A DNA stretch of 64,000 nt, taken from positions 1 through 64,000 of the forward strand of contig OY761822.1 of the NCBI GenBank assembly GCA_963664945.1, written 5' to 3'. Made by a program: the position numbers and the translations under genes. Shown here piece after piece: positions 8,399 to 17,042 of this stretch. The notes beneath the pieces were generated by a model, which saw only the letters and a list, made by a program, of their open reading frames with translations, made no database searches and was not told the origin of the DNA. Within the stretch, counting starts at the first letter, position 1. Each line of letters starts with the position of its first letter. Origin of the DNA: UBA6522 sp963664945. Lineage in GTDB: Bacteria > Pseudomonadota > Gammaproteobacteria > Steroidobacterales > Rariloculaceae.

Positions 8399-9658
8399 AT
8401 GGCGAATTTCGGCACGGTTGGATTGGACTGGCAGCAGCGGGTCAACTGGGACAGGCTGCGAAACTATCGGCTGGAACGCGCCAGGGAGCGCATGAAGGCC
8501 CACGGCCTCAGCGCGCTGGTGCTGCTGTACGACGAGAACGTTCGTTACATTACCGGCACCCTGACGCCGGGATGGAACCGGCTCAAGCCCGGACTGCGCT
8601 ACGCCATGCTCTGCGGCGACGATCCACCGGTATTGTTCGAGCAGGGAGACATCGGCTTCCAGATCGAGCGGCATTCGCCGTGGATTCCCAAGGAGAACGT
8701 GCGCCACTCCTACGCTTGGATCAAGGGCGCGGCGGGTCCCGCCTCGCAGCAGCAGGTCAAGAAGTTCACCAACGCCGTGCTGCAGGAGATGAAGAAGAGC
8801 AACGTCTCGGGCGAGAAGGTGGGCCTCGACTTTGTCGACATCAATCTCCTGGGCGCGTTCAAGGACGCCGGCATCGACTGGACCGACGGCATGACGCCGA
8901 TGATGGAAGCCCGCGCAGTCAAGAACGAAGACGAGCAGGAGTGCCTGCGCATCGTCGGCGCCATCGGCGACGGCGCGCACTGGGAGACGATGAAGTTTCT
9001 CAAGCCCGGCATCACCGAGAACCAGGTGACCGCGCACATCATGGAGTACCTGTACAACATTCCGGGAATGGAAGACGTGGAGGATGTCATCGTCTCCTCG
9101 GGCCCCAACACCTGGCCCAACTGGCGAAACTTCTCCGACCGGATCATCAAGCCCGGCGACATCGTCTTCATGGACCTCGCCGCGCTGACCTGGAACGGTT
9201 ACAAGTCCTGTTACTACCGAACCTACTGCGTGGGCAAGGAACCGACGCAGCAGCAGAAGGATATCTACGCCACGGCACTGAAGTGGCTGTACGACTCCAT
9301 CCACGCGGTCAAGGCGGGCACGACCACCCGTGAAATCGCCCAGTGCTGGCCGTCGGCGAAGGAAGCCTGGGGTTACGAGGAAGAGGACCAGGCGGCCGCC
9401 AACCTGTGGGGCCATGGACTCGGGCTCGCCCAGTACGATCCGCCGGTGATCTCCAGGATCTGGTCGCTGGAGCATCCCATCGAGATCAAGCCCGGCATGG
9501 TGTTCGCGCTGGAGACGCAGCACGGCATTCCGTTCCAGTGGGGCGTGCGCATCGAGGAGATGCTCATCGTCCACGAGGACCACACCGAGCTGATTTCCAA
9601 CTTCCCGGTTGAGCAGATCACCGTGGTGGATCCGCTGCCGGGGTATTCGACCTTCTAG
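8399..9658 (+). CDS. M24 (creatinase/aminopeptidase P-fold) protein with altered metal site
   Basis: The 419-residue protein has a creatinase-like N-terminal domain and a C-terminal pita-bread domain. The ribosome site AGGGAGA precedes the ATG by about 14 bases. In the metal-site region the first Asp is kept (FMDLAALTWNGYKSCYYRT, about residue 258), the His is in GHGLGL (about 340), and Glu residues are in ALETQ (about 371) and RIEEM (about 385). The second ligand Asp, normally three residues before Arg-Thr, reads Cys here. Known M24 members include Xaa-Pro peptidases, creatinase and the DMSP lyase DddP. The altered site argues against standard di-metal peptidase activity. The PEP-utilising enzyme gene follows after 12 bases. 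Confidence 0.85.
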   Translation: MANFGTVGLDWQQRVNWDRLRNYRLERARERMKAHGLSALVLLYDENVRYITGTLTPGWNRLKPGLRYAMLCGDDPPVLFEQGDIGFQIERHSPWIPKENVRHSYAWIKGAAGPASQQQVKKFTNAVLQEMKKSNVSGEKVGLDFVDINLLGAFKDAGIDWTDGMTPMMEARAVKNEDEQECLRIVGAIGDGAHWETMKFLKPGITENQVTAHIMEYLYNIPGMEDVEDVIVSSGPNTWPNWRNFSDRIIKPGDIVFMDLAALTWNGYKSCYYRTYCVGKEPTQQQKDIYATALKWLYDSIHAVKAGTTTREIAQCWPSAKEAWGYEEEDQAAANLWGHGLGLAQYDPPVISRIWSLEHPIEIKPGMVFALETQHGIPFQWGVRIEEMLIVHEDHTELISNFPVEQITVVDPLPGYSTF

Positions 9659-9670
9659 CCGGCCGCTGCC

Positions 9671-10942
9671 ATGGGCGGCATCGTCGTTCCGCTTAGCGCG
9701 GCCGAAGCTGCGGACTCCGCACGCTTCGGCCCCAAGGCGGCGAACCTGGCGGCCCTGAGCCACGCCGGGCTGCCCACGCCCGGCGGGTACGGCGTCGATG
9801 CCGAAGCCTATCGGCTGCAGATGCGCTCGCTGGGGCTCGATCCCGCCTCGCGGCTGGTCTTCGGGGGCGGTGACATGGTCGCCCGGCGCAGCGCGCTGAA
9901 GATCAAGCTCGATCTCCTGCAAAGCCCGGTCGATGCCGCCGTCGCGGAACCGCTCATGCAGGCGTGGCGTTCGGTCACCTCCGCCCCGGGTTCCCTGGGC
10001 GTCGTCCGGTCCTCCGCGCTGGTGGAGGATCGCGCCAGTTCCAGCTTCGCGGGGCAGTTCGAAAGCTTTCTGGGTCTTGAAGACGAAACCGAGTACCTGA
10101 CGGCGGTGCGCTCCTGCTGGGCCGCGTTGTGGGCGACTCGGGCACTCCGATACATGGCCACCAATCAGCTCGACCCCGCGGACACCGCCATGGGCCTGAT
10201 CGTCCAACCCCTGGTGGAGGCCACGATCTCCGGCGGCGGGCTCAGCCGCACGGCGGACGGCGGCATGCTCGTGAGCGCCACCCTGGGCCTGGGTTCGGCC
10301 ATCGCGCAGGGCGAAGTGGTGCCCGATCGCTATCGCCTCAGCCGCGGCGGGGACGTGCTCGAGGTCGCCGCCGGGCGCAAGTTTCACGCCGTGGGCTGCG
10401 CCCATGGGACCCGCTCGGTGGCGCAGGCCGAAGCGCAGGAGCCCTGCCTGAGCACCGAGCAGGTTCGATCACTGGGCGGTTATCTTCGCGCGTCCGAGGA
10501 CGTGGTCCAGGGTCCGGCGGAAATCGAGTGGTGCCTGGACAGCGAGGGGATCAAGCTGCTGCAGGCCCGGCCGCTGCATATCGAGACCGCCGTCGTCGCG
10601 GACGAGGTCTGGGAACAGCATCCCCGCCTGCGCGGTCACCCGGCCGGTGTCGGCTGGGGCACGGGCCGCGCCTGCGTCGTCAATTGCGAATGCGAACTGT
10701 CCCGCGTGAATCCGGGCGATATCCTGATCACGCAAGTGGCCGGTCCGGCGCTTGCCGAAGTGCTGCCGCGAGTCGCCGGCGTCGTCGCGGAACTGGGCGG
10801 CAGCACGTCGCACCTGGCGTCACTGGCCCGGGAGCGGTGTGTGCCCATGGTGCTGGGCGTTCTTGACGCCACCGGCGAAATCCCGGAAGGCTCCACCGTG
10901 GCCGTGGACGGTGTCGCCGGAATCGTCCGCTGGATGAGTTGA
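9671..10942 (+). CDS. PEP-utilising enzyme / pyruvate phosphate dikinase-like protein
   Basis: The 423-residue protein joins an ATP-grasp-like PPDK N-terminal domain to the C-terminal swivelling phosphohistidine domain. The N-terminal part has GPKAANLAAL near residue 22, VRSSALVEDRASSSFAGQFESFLG near 115, and IEWCLDSEGIKLLQARPLHIE near 285. The C-terminal part has GGSTSHLASLARE with the catalytic His near residue 380. It lacks the PEP-binding TIM barrel of full PPDK/PEP synthase, as do rifampicin phosphotransferase-type and other short members, so it probably phosphorylates some acceptor through the His. It follows the M24 gene closely, and an EamA exporter continues in the same frame straight after its stop. 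Confidence 0.85.
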   Translation: MGGIVVPLSAAEAADSARFGPKAANLAALSHAGLPTPGGYGVDAEAYRLQMRSLGLDPASRLVFGGGDMVARRSALKIKLDLLQSPVDAAVAEPLMQAWRSVTSAPGSLGVVRSSALVEDRASSSFAGQFESFLGLEDETEYLTAVRSCWAALWATRALRYMATNQLDPADTAMGLIVQPLVEATISGGGLSRTADGGMLVSATLGLGSAIAQGEVVPDRYRLSRGGDVLEVAAGRKFHAVGCAHGTRSVAQAEAQEPCLSTEQVRSLGGYLRASEDVVQGPAEIEWCLDSEGIKLLQARPLHIETAVVADEVWEQHPRLRGHPAGVGWGTGRACVVNCECELSRVNPGDILITQVAGPALAEVLPRVAGVVAELGGSTSHLASLARERCVPMVLGVLDATGEIPEGSTVAVDGVAGIVRWMS

Positions 10943-11833
10943 CCGCGGCGAACGGCCATCTATCCCGTCTACATTCTCGCGGCTCTGTCCCTCCTGATCT
11001 GGGGCGCGACACCCGTCGCGACCAAGATAGCCATCGTCGACATCGACCCCCTGACAACGGGGATATTGCGCCCGATTCCCGCCGGCCCCGTTGCGTTGAT
11101 CTGTGCGCTTGCGCTTCGGCTTCCCTTCCCCACGAACCTCCGCGACCGCCTTTTTCTCGCACTCTCGGGAGTGACGAGTTTCGCAATCTGGCCCGTGCTC
11201 CTCAGCGTCGGCGTCGGCATGACCACAGCCACACATGCCGGATTGATCCTCGCCATGATTCCGCTCGCGACCGGTCTGCTTACCTCCGTCGTCGATCGCG
11301 CCTGGCCCAATTGGATCTGGTGGATGGGATCAGCCGTTGCGATTGCAGGCACCGCCCTGCTGATACTTTCCCGCGAAAGCTCCGTCGACAACGCGGCGTC
11401 CATCGCCGGCGACCTTGTGGTGCTGCTTGGCGTGATCGCCTGCGCAGTCGGCTACATTACCGGCGCCAGGGTCACACCCGAAATTGGCACCTGGGCGACA
11501 ACCTTCTGGGGAATCGTGGTCGCGGCGATCACGCTGGTTCCTGTCGCCGCCTTCCAGCTCGGGGAAACAGACTGGGCCTCCATCGGCACGACCAGCGGGC
11601 TGGCGATGCTGTACCTGGCCTTCTTCGGAACGATCGGAGGTTACGCCGCCTGGTACTGGGCACTCGGCCATGGCGGCATCAGGCGGATCAGCTCCTGGCA
11701 GTTGGCACAACCCGTCATTACCCTCGCGCTGGCCACGCTCATACTGGGCGAGTTGCTCACGCTTCAGTTGGTCCTCATCGCAAGTGTCATCGTCGCGTCG
11801 ACGGCTGTGGCGCAGTTGCCGGGAAGACGCTGA
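10943..11833 (+). CDS. EamA/DMT-family transporter without a canonical start codon
   Basis: From the codon after the upstream TGA, the frame reads AIYPVYILAALSLLIWGATP, plainly the first EamA helix. It continues through about ten hydrophobic helices to residue 297. The second EamA half has GTIGGYAAWYWALGHGGIRR near residue 230. These exporters move amino acids, metabolites or drugs. No ATG, GTG or TTG lies between the stop at 10940-10942 and the first helix; the first in-frame TTG (11066) would delete that helix. Translation must use a rare start, re-initiate from the upstream gene or read through the stop, or a base has been lost. The start given is the beginning of the open frame. Confidence 0.75.
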   Translation, partial: PRRTAIYPVYILAALSLLIWGATPVATKIAIVDIDPLTTGILRPIPAGPVALICALALRLPFPTNLRDRLFLALSGVTSFAIWPVLLSVGVGMTTATHAGLILAMIPLATGLLTSVVDRAWPNWIWWMGSAVAIAGTALLILSRESSVDNAASIAGDLVVLLGVIACAVGYITGARVTPEIGTWATTFWGIVVAAITLVPVAAFQLGETDWASIGTTSGLAMLYLAFFGTIGGYAAWYWALGHGGIRRISSWQLAQPVITLALATLILGELLTLQLVLIASVIVASTAVAQLPGRR

Positions 11834-11933
11834 ACACCTCGTCCAGAGCGCCAGCCCATGTACTCCTGAACTTCAATCCCGGGATTCAATCCAATTGTCA
11901 GTTACTTCGAGTGAGTTTACCGAACATAGTGGA

Positions 11934-12431
11934 TCAACCAAGGCGATCCTCATCGTCAATCAGCGCCACACGGATCGGTCGATTCGCGCTCCATCGCCAC
12001 ATGACGAGATTGAAATCGTCGTCGCCGGCGCCGCTGGCGAAACTTTGCACTCGCATACCCGCATAGCCCTCGGCGGTCAATCGGTCCGCCAGGGCCTGCG
12101 ATGCAGGCACGGAACCCGCTCGCATCTCGGCTTCCCACGCGGGGCAAGCCAGATCCGAAGCGCCAACACCCAACGCCAGGCAAAGTGCCTCGTCCAGCAC
12201 ATCGAAGATCGGCTCCGCGTCGACATCGTAGGCGCACAGGACAAGTGGTTGCATGGGCCGGCCCAGCGGCTCGGCTTCGCGTATAGCAGTCAAGGGAGAA
12301 AGTGAGGTGTAGAGCGCGGGCACACCTTGTCGATTGAACCGTCCGCCATGACGCCGTGCACCCTCGCCCGACAAGGGTGTCCAGGACCACTGCGGATTGT
12401 GCGCCCGGTAGACCAGGCCCCTGAAGCGCAT
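11934..12431 (-). CDS. RES-domain toxin (NAD+-degrading family)
   Basis: The 165-residue protein shows the RES motif order: an N-terminal LVYRAHNPQWSWTPLSGEGARRHGGRFNRQGVPALYTSLS (Arg near residue 9, GGRFN near 28) and a following Glu in IREAEP near 53; a serine near residue 128 (VQSF) is a candidate for the third family motif. RES toxins such as MbcT degrade NAD+. The gene lies 15 bases downstream of an Xre/MbcA-type antitoxin on the same strand, the standard arrangement. No truncation is visible. The ATG at 12431 keeps the whole motif set and is the likely start. Confidence 0.93.
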   Translation of the reverse strand: MRFRGLVYRAHNPQWSWTPLSGEGARRHGGRFNRQGVPALYTSLSPLTAIREAEPLGRPMQPLVLCAYDVDAEPIFDVLDEALCLALGVGASDLACPAWEAEMRAGSVPASQALADRLTAEGYAGMRVQSFASGAGDDDFNLVMWRWSANRPIRVALIDDEDRLG

Positions 12432-12446
12432 CGTGCCCGGTCGCGC

Positions 12447-12797
12447 TCAGGCGTAGCCGCCGGCCATGATCCGATCGAGATAGGCGTGTACGTCGTCGGC
12501 TCTACCTTCACGCAACAGCAGATCCGGGGTCGCACCCCCAAAGCCCGGCAGCGGTTCACCCCGAAACCAGGCGTAGGCGGCCAGAGGCGATCCCGTTGCG
12601 GCTTCAACGCGATTCAGCAGTTCCATCATTTGCCGCAATCGGACCTGGGTCTTGCGCGCCCTTACCCTGGACGTCCTCGATAAGGCATCCTTGCCAAGAC
12701 CCAGTGTGCCTGCGATCTCAGACTTCGTGGTGCGCAGGGCAGCGGCGATCAGCGCCGGTGAAAACACCTGATTGTCCATGAATTCCTGAAACCGCAT
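12447..12797 (-). CDS. Xre/MbcA/ParS-type antitoxin (DUF2384)
   Basis: The frame extends to a GTG at 12809; I chose the ATG at 12797. The product of about 116 residues has an Xre-like helix-turn-helix (ALRTTKSEIAGTLGLGKDALSR, about residues 19-40). The MbcA/ParS C-terminal domain follows, with LRQMMELLNRVEAATGSPLAAYAWFRGEPLPGFGGATPDLLLREG. The phrase W-F-x-x-E-P-L-P-G-F-G-G is typical of DUF2384. The C-terminal end inserts into the RES toxin in known pairs. It precedes the toxin by 15 bases. An AT-rich stretch with an inverted repeat lies directly upstream and is a likely autoregulatory operator. Confidence 0.93.
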   Translation of the reverse strand: MRFQEFMDNQVFSPALIAAALRTTKSEIAGTLGLGKDALSRTSRVRARKTQVRLRQMMELLNRVEAATGSPLAAYAWFRGEPLPGFGGATPDLLLREGRADDVHAYLDRIMAGGYA

Positions 12798-12814
12798 CTT
12801 GTATCTCACGTTTC

Positions 12815-12846
12815 TTAACGTATTTTAGCGTCATAAAGTATGTTAA
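12815..12846. promoter_or_regulatory. Candidate operator of the RES/Xre toxin-antitoxin operon
   Basis: An imperfect inverted repeat, TTAACGTA (12815-12822) and TATGTTAA (12839-12846), lies in an AT-rich stretch just upstream of the antitoxin. Seven of eight positions pair. The arm centres are 24 bases apart, suitable for a dimeric helix-turn-helix repressor. This is sequence-level inference. Confidence 0.4.
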
Positions 12847-13020
12847 ACCAAAATTGAAGATCTTGCCGCGCCAACGCCATGAGTCGTGTGGCTTCGCATC
12901 GCCCCGGAACGTTCTTTCGCGGCCCGACCGCGCACGGCGAATGCCAGTCTTACCGATTCAAAAGTAAAATGGCGCCTGTTTCCATTCTTCAAAGTGGCTG
13001 AATTACAAGGAAAGTCCAAT

Positions 13021-14010
13021 ATGCAGATGAAGGCAAAAGTCGTTCTGACCGACTATGTGTGGGAGTCCTTGGACGTCGAGCATGGAATTCTCGACGGGCT
13101 GGCCGACCTGGTTCCGCTGCAGGTGACCGATCCCGAGACCTTCTTTCCGGAGGCCGCAGACTGCGACGCCCTGCTCAATACCTATGGCGGCCCCTTCACC
13201 GCTGAAGTCTTGGCGCGGATGCCCCGCTGCAAGATCATTGCCCGGTACGGAATCGGCGTGGACACCATCGATCTGGATGCCGCCACCGAAGCCGGCATCA
13301 TCGTCACCAACAACCCGACGTACTGCATCGAGGAGGTGGCCGAGCACACCCTGGCGATGATGCTGAGTGCCGCCAGAAAGATCACCTTTTACGACCGCCA
13401 GGTTCGCGGCGGCGGCTGGGCGGTACCGCCCGGCAAGCCGATGTACCGTGTGGCCGGCTCCACCGCCGGGCTGATCGGCTTCGGCAACATCGCCCGGCGC
13501 GTGGCGACGGCCGCCTCGGCGCTGGGCATGCGAGTACTCTACTTCGACCCGTTCGTGGAACAGGGGCAGTTCGATACGCCGGGGCAGAAAACCGAGCTTG
13601 GCGAGGTACTGGAACAGGCAGACTATCTCTGCGTGCACGCGCCCCTGACGCCACAGACCCGGGGCATGCTCAACGCCGATGCCTTTGCGCAAATGAAGCG
13701 TTCAGCGGTGATCATTAATTGCTCGCGGGGGGCCATCGTCGACACCGCAGCCTTGATCCGGGCCCTCGACGCCGAACAAATCGCTGGCTGCGCCCTGGAT
13801 ACCACCGACCCCGAGCCGCTGCCCGAGGACCACACCCTGCGCACCCGCGAGAACGTCATCATCAACCCCCACGCGGCCTGGTACAGCGAGCAGGCCATGG
13901 AGGGACTGCAACGGGGCGCTCCCAACGAGGTTCGCCGCGTGCTCGAAGGCCGCTGGCCCGTCAACGTGGTCAACCGGGCCGTCAAGGGGCGCAACCGCGC
14001 CGGTCTCTAG
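13021..14010 (+). CDS. C-terminal-binding-protein-like D-2-hydroxyacid dehydrogenase
   Basis: I chose the ATG at 13021, preceded by AAGGAAAG at a suitable distance; it gives 329 residues. The NAD-binding loop is AGLIGFGNIARRVA (about residues 148-161). The catalytic triad is visible: Arg in NCSRGAIVD (about 238), Glu in DTTDPEPLPEDH (about 266) and His in INPHAAW (about 285). The family reduces or oxidises 2-hydroxyacids with NAD(P)H, and the N-terminal half resembles CtBP-like members. It stands alone between a divergent toxin-antitoxin operon and a DUF885 gene, so its substrate is unknown. Nothing unusual in the active-site motifs. Confidence 0.92.
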   Translation: MQMKAKVVLTDYVWESLDVEHGILDGLADLVPLQVTDPETFFPEAADCDALLNTYGGPFTAEVLARMPRCKIIARYGIGVDTIDLDAATEAGIIVTNNPTYCIEEVAEHTLAMMLSAARKITFYDRQVRGGGWAVPPGKPMYRVAGSTAGLIGFGNIARRVATAASALGMRVLYFDPFVEQGQFDTPGQKTELGEVLEQADYLCVHAPLTPQTRGMLNADAFAQMKRSAVIINCSRGAIVDTAALIRALDAEQIAGCALDTTDPEPLPEDHTLRTRENVIINPHAAWYSEQAMEGLQRGAPNEVRRVLEGRWPVNVVNRAVKGRNRAGL

Positions 14011-14074
14011 CGGTCCCGTCCAATTGTTCCGGTATGTCAAGATAGCAGGGCTGATGTTTCGGGAGATTGGCAAG

Positions 14075-15856
14075 ATGACCCGACCGTTTCTGATCGCTTG
14101 TCTGTTCAGTTCAGCGCTGCTCCTCGGCATCCCGACGGTGGCGATCGGGCAACAAGCGGCAGCGGCTGACGAGCTTCATGAGTTGTTCGCGGATGAATGG
14201 GACAACCGCTTGCAGAGGGATCCCTTGTTTGCGAGCAGTCGAGGGGTAACGGACTACAACGACCGGCTGCCGGATATGTCGGTTGCCGCCCAACGAAGCG
14301 CTCTGGAAGAAGACCTGCAATTCCTTGAGCGACTTGAGGCGATCAACCGGGCCGCGCTGTCTCCGGACGACCAGACAAACTACGACCTGTTCGAATTCGT
14401 GGTCGGCCATCGGGCAAACCTTGCGCAGTACCGCACGTACCGTATGCCTTTAACGAGCGATTCCGGGTTTCACATCCGGGTTCAGCGCATGTACGAGTCG
14501 ATGCCGTTCAGGACGACGGAAGACTACGAGCTGTATCTGTCACGACTGCAGGCGGTCCGACCCTTCTTCACCCAGAACATCGACAACATGCGCGCGGGCC
14601 TCGCGGATGGGTTCACTCAGCCCAGAGTGATTCTGGACGGGATCGTGCCGTCGATCTCCGGCGCCATCGTGGACGACGCTGAAGACAGTATCTTCTTCAC
14701 TCCGTTTCTCGGCATCCCCGAATACATCGGCGGCGAAGACGCGAACCGGCTGCGCGCACAAGCCGCCGCTGCCATCGCCGAAATCGTCATGCCCGCCTAC
14801 CGGGAGTTCCTGCAATTCTTCACCGACGAGTACATCCCCGGAGCCCGCGAGTCGCTCGGGGCGTCCGCGCTGGAAAACGGCCGGTCGTTCTACGAAGACC
14901 TGACCCGCTTCTTCACCTCCCTCGATGACGCAACCCCCGACGAAATCCACGATCTCGGGCTGCGGGAGGTTGCCAGGATCCGGGCAGAAATGGACGACAT
15001 CATCGAGCAGGTGGAATTCGACGGCACCTTTGCCGAGTTCATCGAATTTCTGCGGACCGATCCGCAATTCTACGTGGACGATCCCGAGCAGTTGCTCAAG
15101 GAGGCGTCCTGGATTGCGAAGAAGGTGGATGGCCGGATGCCGGCGTTTTTCAGGACCCTGCCGCGAATGTCCTATGGCGTGATGGCCGTCCCGGACGATC
15201 TCGCGCCCAACTACACCACTGGACGTTACTGGGGCGCACCGGTGGGTGGTCAGCGAGGCGGTTACTACCTTGTCAATACCTATGCGCTCGACAAGCGACC
15301 GCTCTACGCGCTGCCGGCACTGACGGTTCATGAAGGCGTGCCGGGACACCACCATCAGATCTCATTGGCACAGGAGCAGGGCCAACTGCCGGAGTTCCGC
15401 AAGACCTTCTACCCGCATGCCTTCGGAGAGGGGTGGGGGCTGTACAGCGAGAAACTCGCCGTCGAAATGGACATCTACGAGACGCCCTACGATCACTTCG
15501 GGCGCCTGAGCTACGAAATGTGGCGCGCCGTGCGGCTGGTGGTGGATACCGGCATGCACTACAAGGGTTGGACACGGGACGAGGCGCTGCAGTACCTGGC
15601 GGACAATACGGCCTTGTCGCTGCAGAACGTGCGCACGGAGATCGATCGCTACATCTCCTGGCCCGGTCAGGCGCTGGCGTACAAGATGGGGGAACTGAAG
15701 TTCCTGGAACTCAGGGCGCGGGCCACCGAAGCGCTGGGTGAAGACTTCGACATCAGGGACTTCCACGACGCCGTTCTCATCAACGGCGGGGTGCCGCTGG
15801 ACATGCTGGATCGCGCAATCGACCGGTACATCGATTCGGTCAGGACCGGCGAATAG
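14075..15856 (+). CDS. DUF885 family secreted protein (putative metallopeptidase-like)
   Basis: The ATG at 14075 begins a signal peptide (PFLIACLFSSALLLGIPTVAIG), so I prefer it to upstream in-frame starts; the product is 593 residues. It has the DUF885 layout: a helical N-terminal region with FADEWDNRLQRDP near residue 36, the zinc-type motif TVHEGVPGHHHQ near 418 and a later GEGWGLYSEKLAVEMD near 450. These resemble M32/M2-like gluzincin motifs, and members are exported and presumed hydrolases. Activity has been shown for few of them. It stands 64 bases after the dehydrogenase and 154 bases before the aminotransferase. Confidence 0.9.
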   Translation: MTRPFLIACLFSSALLLGIPTVAIGQQAAAADELHELFADEWDNRLQRDPLFASSRGVTDYNDRLPDMSVAAQRSALEEDLQFLERLEAINRAALSPDDQTNYDLFEFVVGHRANLAQYRTYRMPLTSDSGFHIRVQRMYESMPFRTTEDYELYLSRLQAVRPFFTQNIDNMRAGLADGFTQPRVILDGIVPSISGAIVDDAEDSIFFTPFLGIPEYIGGEDANRLRAQAAAAIAEIVMPAYREFLQFFTDEYIPGARESLGASALENGRSFYEDLTRFFTSLDDATPDEIHDLGLREVARIRAEMDDIIEQVEFDGTFAEFIEFLRTDPQFYVDDPEQLLKEASWIAKKVDGRMPAFFRTLPRMSYGVMAVPDDLAPNYTTGRYWGAPVGGQRGGYYLVNTYALDKRPLYALPALTVHEGVPGHHHQISLAQEQGQLPEFRKTFYPHAFGEGWGLYSEKLAVEMDIYETPYDHFGRLSYEMWRAVRLVVDTGMHYKGWTRDEALQYLADNTALSLQNVRTEIDRYISWPGQALAYKMGELKFLELRARATEALGEDFDIRDFHDAVLINGGVPLDMLDRAIDRYIDSVRTGE

Positions 15857-16010
15857 GCGCGGTTTAACATAAGCGATCATGGCGGCACGCCGCCCCGCAG
15901 TCGCTGAAGGAACAACAATCAATGCCTTGCAAATGTTCCATACAAGGGCCGCACGAGCCGCCATATCGGTGGCTACATCGAAAGGGAAACTTGGGCGAAG
16001 GCTGAATCCC

Positions 16011-17042
16011 ATGACCACCGGCACACATACCGTTCAGGCGGATGAACGCAATCAACGCATACGGATCAACATCAACGGCGAGCTGTACCCGCGGGACAAG
16101 GCCGTGGTCTCCGTGTTCGACAGCGGCTTCATCCTCGGCGATGGCATCTGGGAAGGCCTGCGGCTGCACCAGGGCGTGATTCCGTTCCTTGACCGCCACA
16201 TGGCGCGCCTCTGGGAGGGCGCCAAGGCCCTGGATCTCGATCCGGGCCTCTCGCAAACCGACCTCAAGCAGCGCCTCTACGACACCGTGGACGCCAACGG
16301 CATGAAATCCGACGTCCACATTCGCCTCATGGTCAGCCGGGGCATCAAGTCGACGCCCTACCAGGACCCGGCCATGACGGTCGGCGCGCCCACCATCGTC
16401 ATCATCCCCGAGTACAAGCTGCCCGACCCCGGGTTGTACGATCGCGGCGTGCGACTCTACACGGTGTATGTGCGCCGGGGTTACGCCGACGTTCAGGACC
16501 CGCGGATCAACAGCCACTCAAAACTGAACTGCATCTTCGGGTGCATCCAGGCCAACAAGGCCGGGTACGACGAAGCCCTGATGCTGGACCCCCATGGCCA
16601 CGTGGCGACGTGCAATTCCACACACTTCTTCATCGTGCGCGACGGCGAGGTCTGGACCTCCAGCGGCGACTACTGTCTGGACGGCATCACCCGGCGCAAC
16701 GTCATCAATCTCTGCAAGGCGAACGATATCCCGGTGTACGAAAGGAATTTCTCCGTGATGCAAGCCTACGGCGCGGGGGAAGCCTTCGTCACCGGGACCT
16801 TCGCCGGCCTGACGCCCGTATCGGAGATCGATGGCCGCATCATTGGAGACAGCCGGATTGGTAACGACGGCCGGGTCGTCGGCGACGGGCGCGCCATTGG
16901 CGACGGCCGGGTCGTCGGTGATGATCGGGTCGTTGGCGGCGGCCACGCCATTGGCGGCGGCAAGGCGGGGCCTGTGACACGGCAACTTCAGGCGCGCTAC
17001 AGGCAACTCATCGACAGCGAGTGTGGCCAAGGCAGGCAATGA
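16011..17042 (+). CDS. Class IV aminotransferase with loop repeat expansion
   Basis: I chose the ATG at 16011, where homology-like sequence begins; it gives 343 residues. The fold-type IV PLP enzyme is recognised from SVFDSGFILGDGIWEGLR near residue 34, RINSHSKLNC with the PLP lysine near 168, and ATCNSTHFFIV near 198. Such enzymes are branched-chain or D-amino-acid transaminases or aminodeoxychorismate lyases; this one is closest to BCAT/DAT-like members. Near the C-terminus, after EIDGR, a short Gly-Asp-Gly-Arg-Val-Val-type unit is iterated several times where relatives have one copy before GPVTR. The stop overlaps the ATG of the sulfotransferase-like gene (ATGA). Confidence 0.9.
   Translation: MTTGTHTVQADERNQRIRININGELYPRDKAVVSVFDSGFILGDGIWEGLRLHQGVIPFLDRHMARLWEGAKALDLDPGLSQTDLKQRLYDTVDANGMKSDVHIRLMVSRGIKSTPYQDPAMTVGAPTIVIIPEYKLPDPGLYDRGVRLYTVYVRRGYADVQDPRINSHSKLNCIFGCIQANKAGYDEALMLDPHGHVATCNSTHFFIVRDGEVWTSSGDYCLDGITRRNVINLCKANDIPVYERNFSVMQAYGAGEAFVTGTFAGLTPVSEIDGRIIGDSRIGNDGRVVGDGRAIGDGRVVGDDRVVGGGHAIGGGKAGPVTRQLQARYRQLIDSECGQGRQ
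16830..16967. repeat. In-frame short tandem repeat in the aminotransferase gene
   Basis: Variants of GACGGCCGGGTCGTCGGC recur about seven to eight times. They encode alternating GDGRVVG/GDGRAIG-like units and end in GGGHAIGGGKAGP. The unit is 15-18 bases long and keeps the frame. It sits in the surface loop before the conserved GPVTR of the enzyme. This looks like replication-slippage expansion. Confidence 0.85.

Noticed and set aside
8399..9658. DMSP lyase DddP identity for the M24-fold protein
   Set aside because: DddP keeps the Asp-x-Asp and the later Asp ligand; here one ligand is Cys and the Asp-x-Asp reads Asp-Leu-Ala. Overall similarity seen by eye is to M24 proteins in general.
8393..10405. 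A 670-codon minus-strand open frame opposite the M24 and PEP-utilising genes
   Set aside because: It is the mirror of two well-supported plus-strand genes, has low-complexity His/Arg/Gly-rich translation and no recognisable motif. High GC makes long antisense frames common.
10939..12066. A 375-codon plus-strand frame starting with TTG next to the PEP gene stop
   Set aside because: It is in a different frame from the EamA helices, and its translation is Arg/His-rich with no hydrophobic segments.
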